64,000 nt of DNA from Pleodorina starrii (GCA_030267565.1 BRXU01000004.1:3912501-3976500), one strand, 5' to 3'; counted from the first letter of the stretch, positions 1-11,399 are shown. Notes: a model not told the origin generated them from the sequence alone. Numbers and translations: made by a program.

Positions 1-597
1 CATTCTGCCATTCTTGCGTGCGTGCGGCGACGCTATAAGCAAGCGCCGCCGAAGATGGTGATGTCGCCATTTTTCGCCAGACATTCGCCGCATGGCGTCA
101 TGCGTTTCCCCACGCCCTGGGACTTTGGAAGCAGCCACCGAGGACTTTGCATACATTCACAGTTTGCAGTGTTTGGCTTGACTTTCGGGCAAGAAGGGCT
201 GGCGTAAACAAACAAGTCGCAAGACAACGAGCGCACATCCTGCGCCCTCCGCTCCCCGACCTTGTCCGCATTTCGTGAAGGTGAGGCGCTTTCGGAGGCC
301 AGAGGTGCGCCCGGAGATCAGTCCGCCCGCGTTGCGGCGAAGGGAGTGGAAGAGGTAGCACCGGCCGGCCCCGCAGACGTGGGGCGGCCGCCCGAGCAGC
401 AGCAGCCATCTCTGCAGCACGAGCGGCAGGCGAGACCTCAACGGGAGCGTCCCCAAGGGCCGCCTTCGGGCCAGCCCACAACCGCCCCGGGCAAAGCTGC
501 TGAGCACGGAGTCGAGCAAGGCCCGCCTGCCGCCCGCCAGGGGAGAGGCGCCGCTGAGGGCACTGGCAAGGCTGCAGGTGAGGCGGCGGAGGGCGGA
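1..597. other. 5' flank and probable 5' UTR of the LEA-like gene
   Basis: No separate gene is supported here. The frame that becomes exon 1 of the next gene is open from about position 208, after an in-frame TAA at 205-207. No ATG occurs in any frame between 208 and 597, so the stretch could be 5' UTR with translation starting at 598. It could equally be coding if an upstream exon is spliced in. Short open frames on both strands have no recognisable content. Confidence 0.5.
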
Positions 598-3500
598 ATG
601 AGATCCACCGCCGGCGCCGCTCAGGAGGCGGCCGGCGCTGGCGCCGAGGCCGCCAAAGCGGCCGGGCGCGGCGCGGCAGACACTGCGCGCGAGGGAGCGG
701 CGACCGTGGCCAAGGGCGGCGGTGCCGCGGCTGCCGGCGGCGCCGAGCTGGCCGAGCAAGCTGGCCGCGGTGCCGCCGGCGCGGCGTCAGCGACTGCGAA
801 GGGCGCTGAGGCTGCGGCCAAGCCCGCCGCAAGTGCCGCTGAGATGACCGCCAAGGGTGCGGCTGGAGCCGGACGCGCCGCCAAGGACGCGGCGGGCGCC
901 ACGGCAGAGGCCGCTGGCGGCGCCGCCAAGGGTGCCACCGGGGCTGCCAGGGGTGCCTCCGAGGCCGCGGGCGGCGTCGCCAAGGGCGCCGCCGAGATGA
1001 CTGGCGGCGCCGCCAAAGATGCCGCCGGGGTCGCTGGCGGCGCCGCCAAGGGTGCCGCCGGGGCCGCTGGCGGCGCCGCCAAGGGTGCCGCTGGGGCCGC
1101 CAGGGGTGCCGCCGAGGCCGCTGGCGGCGTCGCCAAGGGCGCCGCCGAGATGACTGGCGGCGCCGCCAAAGATGCCGCCGGCGTCGCTGGCGGCGCTGCC
1201 AAGGGTGCCGCCGGGATCGCTGGCGGCGCCGCCAAGGGTGCCGCCGGGGCCGCCAGGGGTGCGGCCGAGGCCGCTGGCGGTGTGGCCAAGGGTGCCGTCA
1301 AAGGTGCCACCGAAGTCGCAGGCGGGGCCGCCAAAGGTGTCGGCGACGCCGCCAAGTTGGCGGCCAGGGGTGCGGGCAAGGCGGCCGACGCCGCCATGGC
1401 GGCCCCCGGCGCGGTGGTGAGCGGCGCCAAGGGAGCCGCCGACGCCACGCGCAGCGCCGCCGGCACGGCCGCGTCCGGCGCGAGGTCGGCGGTGCAGACC
1501 GGCCGCGGCGCGGCGCGCACGGGCGCCTGGGCGGTGGGCGCGAGCGCGGACGCGGTGCAGCGCGGCGCGGTGCGCGTGGCCCAGGTCGTGCAGACGCTGC
1601 TGCACTGGTGGTACCTGCTGGTCGTACAACTGCCGTACAGGTGAGGAATGCAGTGCAGTGCCTCCATACAGGATTGGTACGGGCCAACAGCTCTCTGCCC
1701 AGTGGCTCCTTTCTGTTACCTGCGTTGTTAGCTACGGCATGGTATAATGCACGGCGTGATCAACTGCCGGGGGTGGGGGTTATGCCGGGCCGCGCCTTTC
1801 CTTGCAGGCTGGCGGCCGGGGCGATGCACATGAGCTGGGTGGTGGGGCACATGGCGGTGTCGGTGGCCGGGCGCAGCGCGGTGTGGTTCATGGAAAGGGC
1901 TACCTGGGCTGGCGAGCTGACGTACAAGTAAGTGGGTTGGAAGAAAATGGTTCAGATTCGATGTGGTGGAATGCCGGAGCAATGCCGGAGCAGATGCTGT
2001 CCCTGATGACTTGTCCGTCGGATTTCGCCATCTTGAGTGGATCTGACGGGATCTGGGTCGGGCGGCCACGCGATCTGGGTCGGTCACTGTCTCATGCGCT
2101 GCCTGTGGACTTCGCGTAGTAGGTGTTTCTGCCTGTGTTGACTGCGCCCGGCCCTCGTCCCCATCCCCGTGGTGCCATACTGCCCGCCCTGACCGCCCGC
2201 CCTCCTCCCTGCCGGACCGCCAGGTGGCTGCTGGACGGCATCGTGCGCGTCAACCGGGGTATGGACGCCGCCATCTCCGCCACACCGCCGCTGGTCAAGG
2301 GCCAGCTGGCTCGTGCCGCCGTGGTGACCGCCCCCGAGGGGCCCAATCTGGTGGACAGCCTCACCAACAAGTCACCGGCGCAGGTGTGTGTGAGGCGACC
2401 AGGGGCCGTGGGCTGTTGGAGGGTGCGGCAAGCGGCATGAGGGAGGGCAGGCCGGCGCTTTGCGGCTCGGGTGCCGCCTGTGTGCAGCGCGCTGTTGAGC
2501 GGTGCCGTGCAGCAGCAGCCAGGTGAGGCAACGGGGGCGCAGGCCTCGGGGGCATTTACGACATGCGTTCCCGTGACGGCGTTTCAGACGCGCTGGGCTG
2601 CGGCGTGCGTCGTGGTCAGGAGGTTAAGGTGTTGTGGGGGCGCTGGGGTGCGCCAGTTCGACGCGCTCGCACGGCTTACAAATGAAGGGTGGTGTGCGCG
2701 AATGCCTGCCACGGGCTCGGTGCACTGCGCGCGAAGCCTACGCTGAAATGGAGGACTTCACAGTGCGGTTCAGCAGCAGCTCCTCGGGTCGACTGTAGGT
2801 TTCGGGGCTTGCCTTTCGGAGAAGCGTTGGCCTTCGTGACGTGTTGCTTGCTGTCGTGGGGCTTCGTTGCAGGTGGGCGGCATCTTCAGGGGTCTGACGG
2901 CCGCCGCAGCCGCTGCCAAGAACGAGCCCCTGGTCGTGGTAGGTCGCGGGGAGTAATTGAGAAGATACCGGGGGGAGCTTGTGGGGACGGATGGCCCCGG
3001 ACTGGACGACTGGGCCGGGCTGACGAAGCGGCGTTCAGGAGGGGCCAGGGGAGGACTGCGACGGGCCCCGCGTGTGCGGATACAAAGCAGCCAAAGTAGC
3101 TCTTGGCCCCCGGAGAAATCCCGTAATGAATCTCATGAAGGCTGCCGAACCACACGTCTCCTATGACGCAGAAATTCGCGCACTTGCCATGGCATCTTAG
3201 CATGACAGGCACGGGTCACGACCACGGCACGTCACCGTGTCCTGTGCTCTCCCAAAAGCTCCAAATGAACCCTGTTACGCATAGGGTGGCAACGACAAGG
3301 GCCCGGGCGGCGGCGGCGGCCAGGAGCGCGGCCAGGACCTGGTGGAGCAGGTCAACGCGGCCCTGCATGCGGCCTTTGACCGGCCTGACGTGCCGCTGGG
3401 GCCGGAACAAGCCGAGGCGGGCCAGCAGCAGCAGCAGCAGCGCGGCGCCGGCGGTACCACCGAGGGTCTGCGCTCCGTGGACGTGCTGCACGACAAACTG

Positions 3501-5561
3501 CTGGACCAGGTGGGTCTGCGGTGCAGCGCAGCAAGGTGTGGTTCGGTGCGCCGCAGATTCCTTCCCTTTGTGGCTAATGCCTCGCACCCCTGAGAACCAC
3601 GCACTCCTTTTACTTCGACCAACGTCGAGCAACAGGATGCCGCACCGCGCCGATTCCGTACCCTGTGTGTCGAAACCCTACCTCCGCCGAACCCTCGGTC
3701 CCGTGCTCCCCCGCTCGCCCCGCACCCTCAGGCCCGGCTGCTGGTGTGGCACTTCTGGATGGTGGGCCGCCTGCAGCTGACCGCCGCTGCCGAGGTCGCC
3801 GCCGTCACTCGCGGCATGTGGAGCTGGCTGCTGCGCTGCCTGGCGCACCTCTCCGCGGCGGTGGCCCTGCTGGCGGCCATGGCCGTGGCGGCCGCCGGCG
3901 GTGCCGTCGTTGCCGCCGCCGCCGGCGCGCTGGCCAGCGTCGTGCGCCAGCTGCAGACGGCGGCCGCGATGGAGGTGCGCGCGCGCCGCATCTGGGCGCC
4001 CCTGGCACTCCGCCTGGTGGACACAGCCTCCGCGCTGGCGTCGCCGCTACTGCGCGCGCCGCCGCTCTCCTCTCCGCGCGGCGCCCTCGCGGGCAAGGAG
4101 CCGGCGCCCGCAGCGGCCAAGGAGGGCGCCCCGAAGGCAGAGGGCGAGGAGGGCGCCGCGGGCGCCAAGGAGCGGGTTCCCGGTCAGGAAGCGATGAAGG
4201 TGGAGGGCGGAGTCGAGGGCGCGGAGAAGGAGGTGGCGGAGGGCAAGCCGACACCGGCAGGCGAGACGGGCAAGCCGAAGGGCGTGATGGCGGCGGCGGC
4301 GACGGCGCTGTCTCCGCTGTGGGAGGCCATCCGCGGCGGCCAGGCCTACGCACGGGACTCACTGGTGGCGGTGCGGCAGTTCGTCCAGGGCATGGTCCCC
4401 AAGTGAGTGCTCCCCCGAGAGCCGGGGCTGTGGGCAACGGGGTACGCTGTGCAGCCGCGGACCGCAGTTTTGCAGTGTGAGCGCAAGGAGTCGTCGGGGC
4501 TCCCCCATCGGAGGGGGAGGGGATCGAGTGGGAGAGGGGATGGAGGTTTCTGGTTCGTTCAGGGGCTGCGCCTACCGCACTAGCAACCCTTCTGTCTATT
4601 TCCTCGCGTTCTGCCACGTGCCACCTTTGCGCGCATCTGCATTGCTGCAGACAGGCCAATCGTGCGCCTTCCTGCTGCGCCCCTGCGTCCTATGTGCGCC
4701 TCCCTCCCTTCCCTCCCCCATCCCCTCCCTGCGCCACGGGTTCACCCTCCGGTTCTTACGCGACACCCGCTTTGCCCCCTGCCTGGGCCTCCCCCTTGGC
4801 GCGTCTCCACAGGGACCCCGAGCGCGAGGAGGCGGAGGCGGCCCGCGCCGTGGAGTCGTTCGCGGGACTGTCGGCGGTGCTGCGCAGCTCCGATGTGGCG
4901 TTCAGCACCACGTGGCGCCTGGCCCAGGCCAGCATGGCGGCGCTCACCGACCTGACGGGAAACCTCATCACCGACGTGGCCCGCAGGTGGGTGAGGCAGG
5001 GGCCGCGATGCAGGCAAGGCGTGCCGCTGCTGCCGCGCTGTGTGCCTGATGTCCCCCGATGGCCGCGGCCTCACCATTGGCGCATTTTGCGTGTCGCGGG
5101 GATGACACTGGCGGTGCACCTTGCACGTCACCGTGCGTGCGCGATTTCCTGCTGACCTTTCCAAACGGACATCACGGGCCCCTCGGACTGCCAGGTACCA
5201 CATTCCGATCCCCAAGTTCGCCTGGTTCAAGGGCAAGGCCGCCCAGCTGGCGCAGGACACGGCCATTGCCAGCTTCGCGAAGGTGGCAGGCACGGGACCG
5301 GCGTCGATGGTGGCGGGCATGGTGGGCGCCAATGCGCCTCCCGCAGCGGGAGGAAAGGCCGCAGATGCCAAGAACGGCGGAGGCGCGGCCGCAGAGGCGG
5401 CGCCGGCTCAGGAGGGCCGCCCGACGGAAGGTCAGGCCGCTGGCGGCGAAGGCAAGCAGGTGGCGGAAGGCGAGAGGCAGGCGCCAGAGGGCAGGCAGGC
5501 GGCGGCGGAGGTCTCCGCGCGTGCCGCCAGCCAGGAGCAGCAGCAGAAACAGCGCGACTAG
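598..5561 (+). CDS. LEA-like Ala/Gly/Lys-repeat membrane-associated protein, 8 exons
   Basis: Exons: 598-1640, 1808-1927, 2224-2383, 2873-2938, 3285-3509, 3732-4402, 4813-4986, 5195-5561. All junctions agree in phase and give 941 residues. Exon 1 encodes 11-residue repeats of the type GGAAKGAAGAA and GGVAKGAAEMT, resembling late-embryogenesis-abundant (group 3) or apolipoprotein-like amphipathic repeats. The end of exon 1 and exon 2 are hydrophobic (LLHWWYLLVV, then SWVVGHMAVSVAG). Exon 6 carries a long Ala/Val/Leu hydrophobic stretch after MWSWLLRCLAHL. The C-terminus is Gln/Ala/Glu rich after a short conserved-looking segment, RRYHIPIPKFAWF. No enzyme domain is visible. By analogy, LEA proteins protect membranes and proteins during desiccation or cold; combined with membrane segments this suggests an organelle- or lipid-associated protein, which is inference. 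The start at 598 is the first ATG in the open frame. Exon structure is more certain than the N-terminus. Confidence 0.72.
949..1260 (+). repeat. 153-bp in-frame coding tandem repeat
   Basis: Two consecutive 153-bp units (949-1101 and 1102-1254) start with the codons for RGA(S/A)EAAGG and are followed by the start of a third at 1255. Each unit holds four 11-residue repeats plus a 7-residue remainder. The length is a multiple of three, so copy-number change keeps the frame of the LEA-like gene. Confidence 0.85.
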
Positions 5562-5924
5562 AAGGCTGCTCGATATTGACGGGATGCGTCAGGCCGTGCG
5601 TGTCGTTGGCTGGATCGTTGTGCATGAAAGGCCTCTGTTGTGTAGCGCCCCTGAAAGCTTGTTTTGGCCGGGTGCAGCCAACTGTTGTCACTGGTTTGTT
5701 CAAGGCTGAGGTACTCTGCTATGGGATTTGGGTTTGATTGCGTTGATGCAGTTGAAAACAAGGCCAGGGCAGATAAACCTAGTTGTTTGTGGGTAGCCCT
5801 TCAGACCCGTGGGTCGGGCGGACGGCTACATGGCATAGTATGCGCTCGCATTCGCTCGGGCAGCTTGCTTGTTTGGTCCCTCCCACTTTTGTCACGCGCT
5901 GTACGCGCATGCCGCTGGCGAGTG

Positions 5925-5929
5925 TGTAA
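5925..5929 (+). terminator. TGTAA poly(A) signal, LEA-like gene
   Basis: TGTAA is the established poly(A) signal of many chlorophyte algae. This copy lies about 365 bases after the stop codon at 5561 and about 145 bases before the next ATG. Confidence 0.55.
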
Positions 5930-6072
5930 CCTTTTGTTGCAGAAAGGTCGCAAAAGTGTTGCAAGCCTCTCACATGACAGCCTGTCAAGGGCGCAGGTTT
6001 CAAATAAGGCCACTCAGCCTGCTTTTGCAGCTAACGAGCGCTGGCATTGGTGAATCAACACATCCTACCGAT

Positions 6073-6453
6073 ATGATGAGGCTCCGCACGTTAGCCATCG
6101 CCGCCTTAATGGCAGCTTCCACCCTTCAGTGGGCAAATGCGCTCCGCCGGATGCCCGTCGGTGCACTTGCGGGGGACTCTGGCCCGCGCGACTTAGCCCA
6201 CATTCTTCCACGCCTGCCAGCAGCTCTTCAAGCCTGGCGTTCGAGCCGCAATCTACTGGGAGTTCAGTTCAGCAACACTTGGTACGGCGTCGGCCAGCGC
6301 AGCACCACCTTCGCGGGGACGTACACACCAGAAGCGGGATTAATGGCGACTCTAGACCGGGTGGTTGGGCCACCTCTGCCGGGCCCCGCTGCCGGGGGCA
6401 ATGGCGGTGGAGGTGGTGGCAGCGGTGGCGGTAACGGTGGCAAGAGCGGCTAA
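6073..6453 (+). CDS. Small secreted protein with Gly-rich tail (126 aa)
   Basis: Single-exon frame of 126 residues starting at tandem ATGs (6073, 6076). The first residues form a classic signal peptide: Met-Met-Arg-Leu-Arg, then a hydrophobic core (TLAIAALMAAS), with likely cleavage near WANA-LRR. The mature part has a short aromatic-containing segment (NTWYGVGQRSTTFAG) and ends in a Gly/Ser/Asn-rich tail (GGGGGGSGGGNGGKSG). I do not recognise a family. A Gly-rich tail on an exported protein is common in algal cell-wall proteins, and the convergent neighbour is also secreted with a Gly/Ser/Asn/Gln-rich tail, so an extracellular-matrix role is a reasonable inference. A TGTAA signal lies about 430 bases downstream. 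It could still be an exon of a larger model or a chance frame. Confidence 0.5.
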   Translation: MMRLRTLAIAALMAASTLQWANALRRMPVGALAGDSGPRDLAHILPRLPAALQAWRSSRNLLGVQFSNTWYGVGQRSTTFAGTYTPEAGLMATLDRVVGPPLPGPAAGGNGGGGGGSGGGNGGKSG

Positions 6454-6879
6454 GGACGGCACTGCGCGGGGCCACCCCTAGGCGCCTAGGGTGCCATGGA
6501 TGTGATCTGTGTGGGGCTGCCAGTCTTGCAATGGCCGGACTTTGGGTGTGGGCTCCGTGGTTTCGCCGCCCTGGAAGTTCTCCGGAAGGGGGGTTAGAAC
6601 CTAAGACAATGTGGGCCGGTTCTCGTGTGCACTTCAGGGGCTGTTGGGTCTTTTCGGGGGGAGCCCCACGAGTTGCGAATAGTAGGAATTAGTTCGTTAT
6701 GATGAGGCAAGCGCGTATGGCCGGAGCCCGTAGCTGTCGTAGTTTAAAGTTCCAGACGTTTTTTTCGGTTCGGACCTGCTGTCGTGGTGATCCAAGGGTG
6801 TGTTTGGTCGAGCGGTCGGGTTCTGGTCTTCAAATTGGATTTGTGTCTGGTGGGAAGCGTGCATTTGGCATGCGTTTCG

Positions 6880-6884
6880 TGTAA
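6880..6884 (+). terminator. TGTAA poly(A) signal, small secreted gene
   Basis: TGTAA on the plus strand, about 430 bases after the stop at 6453. It is only a few bases from a minus-strand TGTAA used by the convergent gene. Confidence 0.45.
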
Positions 6885-6889
6885 CAAAC

Positions 6890-6894
6890 TTACA
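6890..6894 (-). terminator. TGTAA poly(A) signal, expansin-like gene
   Basis: TTACA on the plus strand is TGTAA on the minus strand, about 610 bases past the stop at 7501. I saw no other minus-strand TGTAA between the two. Confidence 0.45.
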
Positions 6895-7500
6895 AGGTGC
6901 CAGTGGCCACATTCTGCTGTGGTCCGAGTGGTCCCCAACTCCCCATTCATGCTCTTCATTTCTCCAGACCTCGGCGCATTGTCCCAATCGCGGCGCACCA
7001 GGCGCTTGGCCCCGCGATGGGGCCCCACACGGCACATTAGTGCCGCAAGACACGCTCGTATTCGATCGACATCTTCAGCAACATCTCTTCAGCACGACCG
7101 GGTATAAGTAGTTACGTACCCACAATCTCTACGTACCTGCCCCACTGACGACGTGATGCAACAGACTGCGTCCATTTCGTGATCAACCGAAGCGGTTTGA
7201 TCGAAGTAGCTTAATCCATATAAATGCATGCACAGAGTACTGAAATTTATCACGTTCTTCATGCAACCCTGCGTCACAATCCATGCAACCCAAAATACAA
7301 GAAAAATGATTAGGTCGCCATTTCGCAAAAATCGCAAAGCCTGAGCCGATCACATAGACAGTTTCGTCCGGCAATGCAGAGAGCACGAAATCAGGACTTG
7401 AGGATTGCCACATGTCAGCTGTCGCATAGGACGTTGGAAGCACCCGGCTAACTCATATCGGAAAGTCGACCCACATCGGAGACACATCGGAGACCCACAT

Positions 7501-8565
7501 CTACGCTCGTCGGCCCCAGCGACTGGACCAGCCCTGAACCCATCCAGACCAATTAGCGGTGTACTGCTGGCCCTGTGTTGACTGTACTTGGGCTCCGCCG
7601 CTGGAACTTTGACCGTTGGGGCTCTGGCCACCGTCGCTGCCGTTGGAGCCCTGGCCGCCGTCGCCGCCGTTGGAGCCCTGGCCGCTGTTGCCCGCCGAGC
7701 CAGACGATGAGCAGTCCACCTCACGGTAAACCAGACCAACGACTCCGATGCTGAGGTCGGCGAGCTGTGCACGAGAATAGGCGGACACAGCCGGGGCAGA
7801 TTATGACTGGGTATTGCCGTGCGCACACACAATGCAGGATGAGGATTTCACGTGAGGTGGGAGCCACGGGGCACACGAAGATCAGTTTGAGGTTCCGTAA
7901 GGAGATCTGCTGTCAAAAGCGCAAAGCGGTTTGCAGGCAGAGGGATGCGGACTTGCGCAGAAACATGCCGCTATGCTTCGGGAGGAACTGTGGTCGCAAG
8001 TGGCGGTTATGTTAGCAAGTACCTAGTAGAGGCACTGACCTGCTCGAAAGCTTCCTGGCTCAGGTCGATGTGGTTCATATCTCCGCAGCACCAACGAGAA
8101 TTGGACTGCTGGTTGTTCGGATAGTGGCAGGGGCAGGCGTCCACGATGGTGATCACCACGGACTTGCTCTCGTCGTAGCACGCCTTGGAGCGCTCCAGCG
8201 TGGCGCCGTAGCCGTCTGTCAGGGCTGCAACGTTCTGGCAGCGGACCTCGTAGCATTTCCCGCAGCTCGAGCTGAAACCGGCTACCGCGTCGGACCAGGC
8301 GCCCACGTAGCGGCCGGTGGGCGCCCAGGAGTAGTGGCAGTTTGCCCTGGAGGCACGCGCGAACACCAGATAGGTTGGTAACACGCCTTCCTCAACAAAT
8401 TCAAAAAGCTGCCAAAATCTGCACCTGGAGAACTTACTTGCTCATGTCGGGGCCAACGTCGAACCAAGTTGCGCGACCGGGCGTCCAGTTAGAATCGGCT
8501 TTGCATGCCACAAAGGCGCTGACCAGGAACGCGCATCCAAGAAGCTGACGCAAGGAGAGCTCCAT
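7501..8565 (-). CDS. Secreted expansin-like protein (double-psi beta-barrel), 3 exons
   Basis: Minus-strand exons: 8438-8565, 8040-8346, 7501-7764; phases agree and give 232 residues. The start codon is at 8565-8563. A signal peptide (MELSLRQLLGCAFLVSAFVA) is followed by WTPGRATWFDVGPDMSK, equivalent to the expansin N-terminal GRATFY region. The barrel shows CGKCYEVRC, a VVITIVDACPCHYP strand, a Trp-Cys-Cys-Gly segment, an NHIDLSQEAF motif in the place of the expansin HFDL motif, and an IGVVGLVYREVDC strand that closes the domain. Cys count and order fit a disulfide-bonded barwin/expansin barrel. The C-terminal carbohydrate-binding domain of plant expansins is absent; instead there is a Gly/Ser/Asn/Gln linker and a Trp-rich end (NWSGWVQGWSSRWGRRA). 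The expected role is non-hydrolytic loosening or binding of wall polysaccharide outside the cell. A TATA-like run near 8722 could be the core promoter. Confidence 0.88.
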
Positions 8566-10271
8566 GTTTGACGGCAAGGTCTTCAGCTTGGTCTTGATCG
8601 GCCTCCTGGGAAGCGGTGCTTGGTGGAGTCTCCTTCGGCGACGAAATAAAGATGTCGATCGCTCGGTCCGAAGCCTGGCGTTGTACTGGAGACGAGGATG
8701 CAACCACCTAACAAGGAAATAACTATATACCTACTGTTGTAAAAATAAGCTTTTTATACCCTGGAAGCCAGGGTCCCGCGCTCGCCCTAACGATAAACTG
8801 AATCAGTTGTAATACGAACTAGCGACTAAAGCACGGAAAGGATTATGATAATGGAGGAATTCTCTGGAGTCTGGCCATACCCAAGGTGTCATTAATGCTT
8901 ATCTGTCGGCTCTGGTGGCTGAACGTTTGGTGCGCTTTGACGTCCGTCGAACAGAACTCTTCTTTCCTAGAATGTGGCGAGCCGGAACCCGCCGTTGGCA
9001 GCCATACGTAAATTTTAACTATGCTTTGTAAGCTAGCTGACGGCTCAAGATCAGCAGAGCCTCCTTGCCCTCATCGTGGAGATCTTCAAGTGAACATCAG
9101 TACCGAAAGGGTGCTTATCACATGCAAATCCCATCGGACAAGCGCAAACCGTGTCTTAAATTCTCCATAATTTTGGCGTTTGCAATAAGATTGCGCGGCT
9201 AAGAGGCATGTGGCAAACGATTTGACTTGGTTAGCCCCGATGACCGTCGAGGGGTTGAAGACAAACCGCCTGCTTCCAACCAACCGCCCGCTACGAATGT
9301 CATCACCCCAATCTACGACTAGGCTTCGGCCTTTGGTCATTTCGCGATGTGGGTTGAGAAGTACAGGCGCGTGAGTGCACCGAGCGATGATGGACTGGTC
9401 TGGACTGGTGGTAGCCAGCCGGGGTGATCAAATCTGATCAAACCCGGCCACCGAGTGCCACCACCTCGCTAGCCCACGCCTGATCATGGCTGGCCTGGCC
9501 GACACACCTGCGTGACTGCATGTCATAACGCCCTCTTGCACGTGTCGATGTTGGCCCGAAGCGCCTCCGGCAGGAAGCACTCGCGCCTAGGTGAAATTTC
9601 GCACAGTATATGACTGATGCGTGCGCGAGGTTTACCCTGCCAAATCTTAACCGCCATGGAAGTTTGAAACCAGAATCGATCCGCAGTCACAGGTTCGCGG
9701 TAGACGGTCGCCGCACGGCTCATACAACAGTAGCAACAACCGTCGCGGCCGAAACCCGAACCGTAGAGTGTGGCCAAAGCGACATCACGGAGGTCGCCAT
9801 GTATTTGTCAAGGGGCGCTGTTGTGCCGGTGTCAGAAGCAGTAAATTGTGCCGTGATTGAGGGGCCAATTGGTTGTCAGCTGTGTTGGGGACGGTGATTG
9901 CGAGTCATTAATGAACCAGTGTATGTTGCCTTCGGACGGCGACTGCGTGGCCGTCAAGGTGTACTATCCGTGTAGGTGTACTATAAAACCCCAGCCTTGG
10001 GCGTGTAGGGGAACATGTGCCCACAGGGCGTGTAGCCGGTCCCCTCTGCGTATCGGAAATTCTTTGCTTACTGATGTAATGTGTGTCGTGCAGCGTGTTG
10101 CCGCGGGTGTCACGGATCCGTACTTTGTACGGAAGATAGTGGTTGAGCATATTTTGCCAGCAAGCGGATTTGAATAGCCTCGCGCAACACCTTCAACTCT
10201 CCCTGTAGAACGCGACCGAAGGTGTCAGAAAATACTTCAGGGCCTAGGGCTAGGATGCTAAAACCGCCAGG
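8566..10271. other. Intergenic stretch, no gene recognised
   Basis: Base composition is lower in GC than in the coding regions. Only short open frames (under 110 codons) occur, and none has a recognisable motif or a coherent exon chain. A TATA-like run (ctatatacc, near 8722) is placed suitably to serve the expansin-like gene on the minus strand. No repeat of note was seen. Confidence 0.5.
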
Positions 10272-10283
10272 GCCTAGGGCCGA
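10272..10283 (+). repeat. Left copy of 12-bp direct repeat flanking the LINE
   Basis: GCCTAGGGCCGA, identical to 13405-13416. The two copies bracket all the LINE-like sequence, as a target-site duplication would. A partly similar sequence (ggcctagggctagg) lies just outside near 10241. Confidence 0.55.
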
Positions 10284-10613
10284 CACGCCCTCAGCATACC
10301 CAGCATCTGCACGGCAGCGCCCTGCAGTACACTTCCGTCCTGGTACAGTCTGTTACCAGAATATACCGTTGATGCCAGTCTTACCAGCGTGCGTGCGTGC
10401 GGCTGTGTGTGCGTTACATGGGTGAGGGTGCGTGCCCCATACGTGAACATACATACGGTACAAGTAAGGGCCTCCGGCAGTCCCGCTTTTGGTGTAAGCA
10501 GGCCGTGTGTAGCGGACCAGCGGAACCAACGCACTAGCCGAGGCATCGGAAATAGGGAGAGGTAGGTAGTCCTGGGTAGTCAGTTGCCCTTTATTCAGGA
10601 GGTTCATGCGCGG

Positions 10614-11336
10614 TCAGGGCATGGCTCCAAAACCACGTCCTAAACACGGATGCAAGCTTGCAAGGCCAAACACATCCGCCACGTCCGCGCGACAACGCGC
10701 AGCTAAAAAGCGGGCTCCATCAGGGTTGGCGAGCGGCAGTCGGGAGTAGGAGAGGCAGGCGAAGCAAGCACAGTGATTGCAAGTGTATTGTACGCTCCGT
10801 TGGAGTGTTGCATGACTGGCGTGCATCGGTGCGCTAGCAAGCGCAACCCACAGCTGTACATACACTGCCACCCAGCACCACGCCCCAAGGAAAGCCGTAA
10901 AAACCCAGTGCCCATGCACAGGTGAGAACGCCCTCTCCCAGTGCCGACCCCTTTCCCAGATCAGAAAGGTGACGCCCCCAACCTCCGTCCTCACGCAGCA
11001 TATGAAAATAGCATTCATTGTCCCCAATATATATGCACTCGCACCCTCACGGCTTAGGGCCAGGTGCGTGTTGGCCGGGTGCGTGTGGGTCGAGCCAGAC
11101 CGCGAGTGCGCCGCTACGTGCCAACCTTGGGTGTGCGCCTGCAGCATTGCTGCATGGCGTAGGTCCCGCGCAAAGAGGCATTGGTGCTGGATGTTGGTAT
11201 GGTGGGTCTCCTGTAGAGACACCACATCCAGACACAGCTCTGCCCACTGCCATACTGCTGCCTGAAGACGGTTCCCATGCGACGCCAGCAGCCCATGCAT
11301 GTTGTGCGTGGCGATCCGGAGTGGATGGCCTTGCAC
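10614..11336 (-). pseudogene. LINE endonuclease (EEP family), truncated
   Basis: The frame opens with LRIATHNMHGLLASHGN, the first strand of exonuclease-endonuclease-phosphatase domains with the catalytic Asn. VVSLQETHH follows, with the catalytic Glu in the LQET motif. After about 90 residues the similarity fades, and the later D-x-N and S-D-H motifs needed for cleavage are not seen, so it should be inactive. The frame has no ATG at its start (the codon is GTG) and overlaps the end of the upstream ORF1-like frame, as in many LINEs where ORF2 follows ORF1 closely. It stops at 10614; an AATAAA lies shortly after on the same strand. Confidence 0.65.
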
Positions 11337-11399
11337 ATACAGCGTTCCGCTGCTGCCTTCTTCCCGTCCCCCTGATTGGCATCTAGTTGGGGTGGGCCG

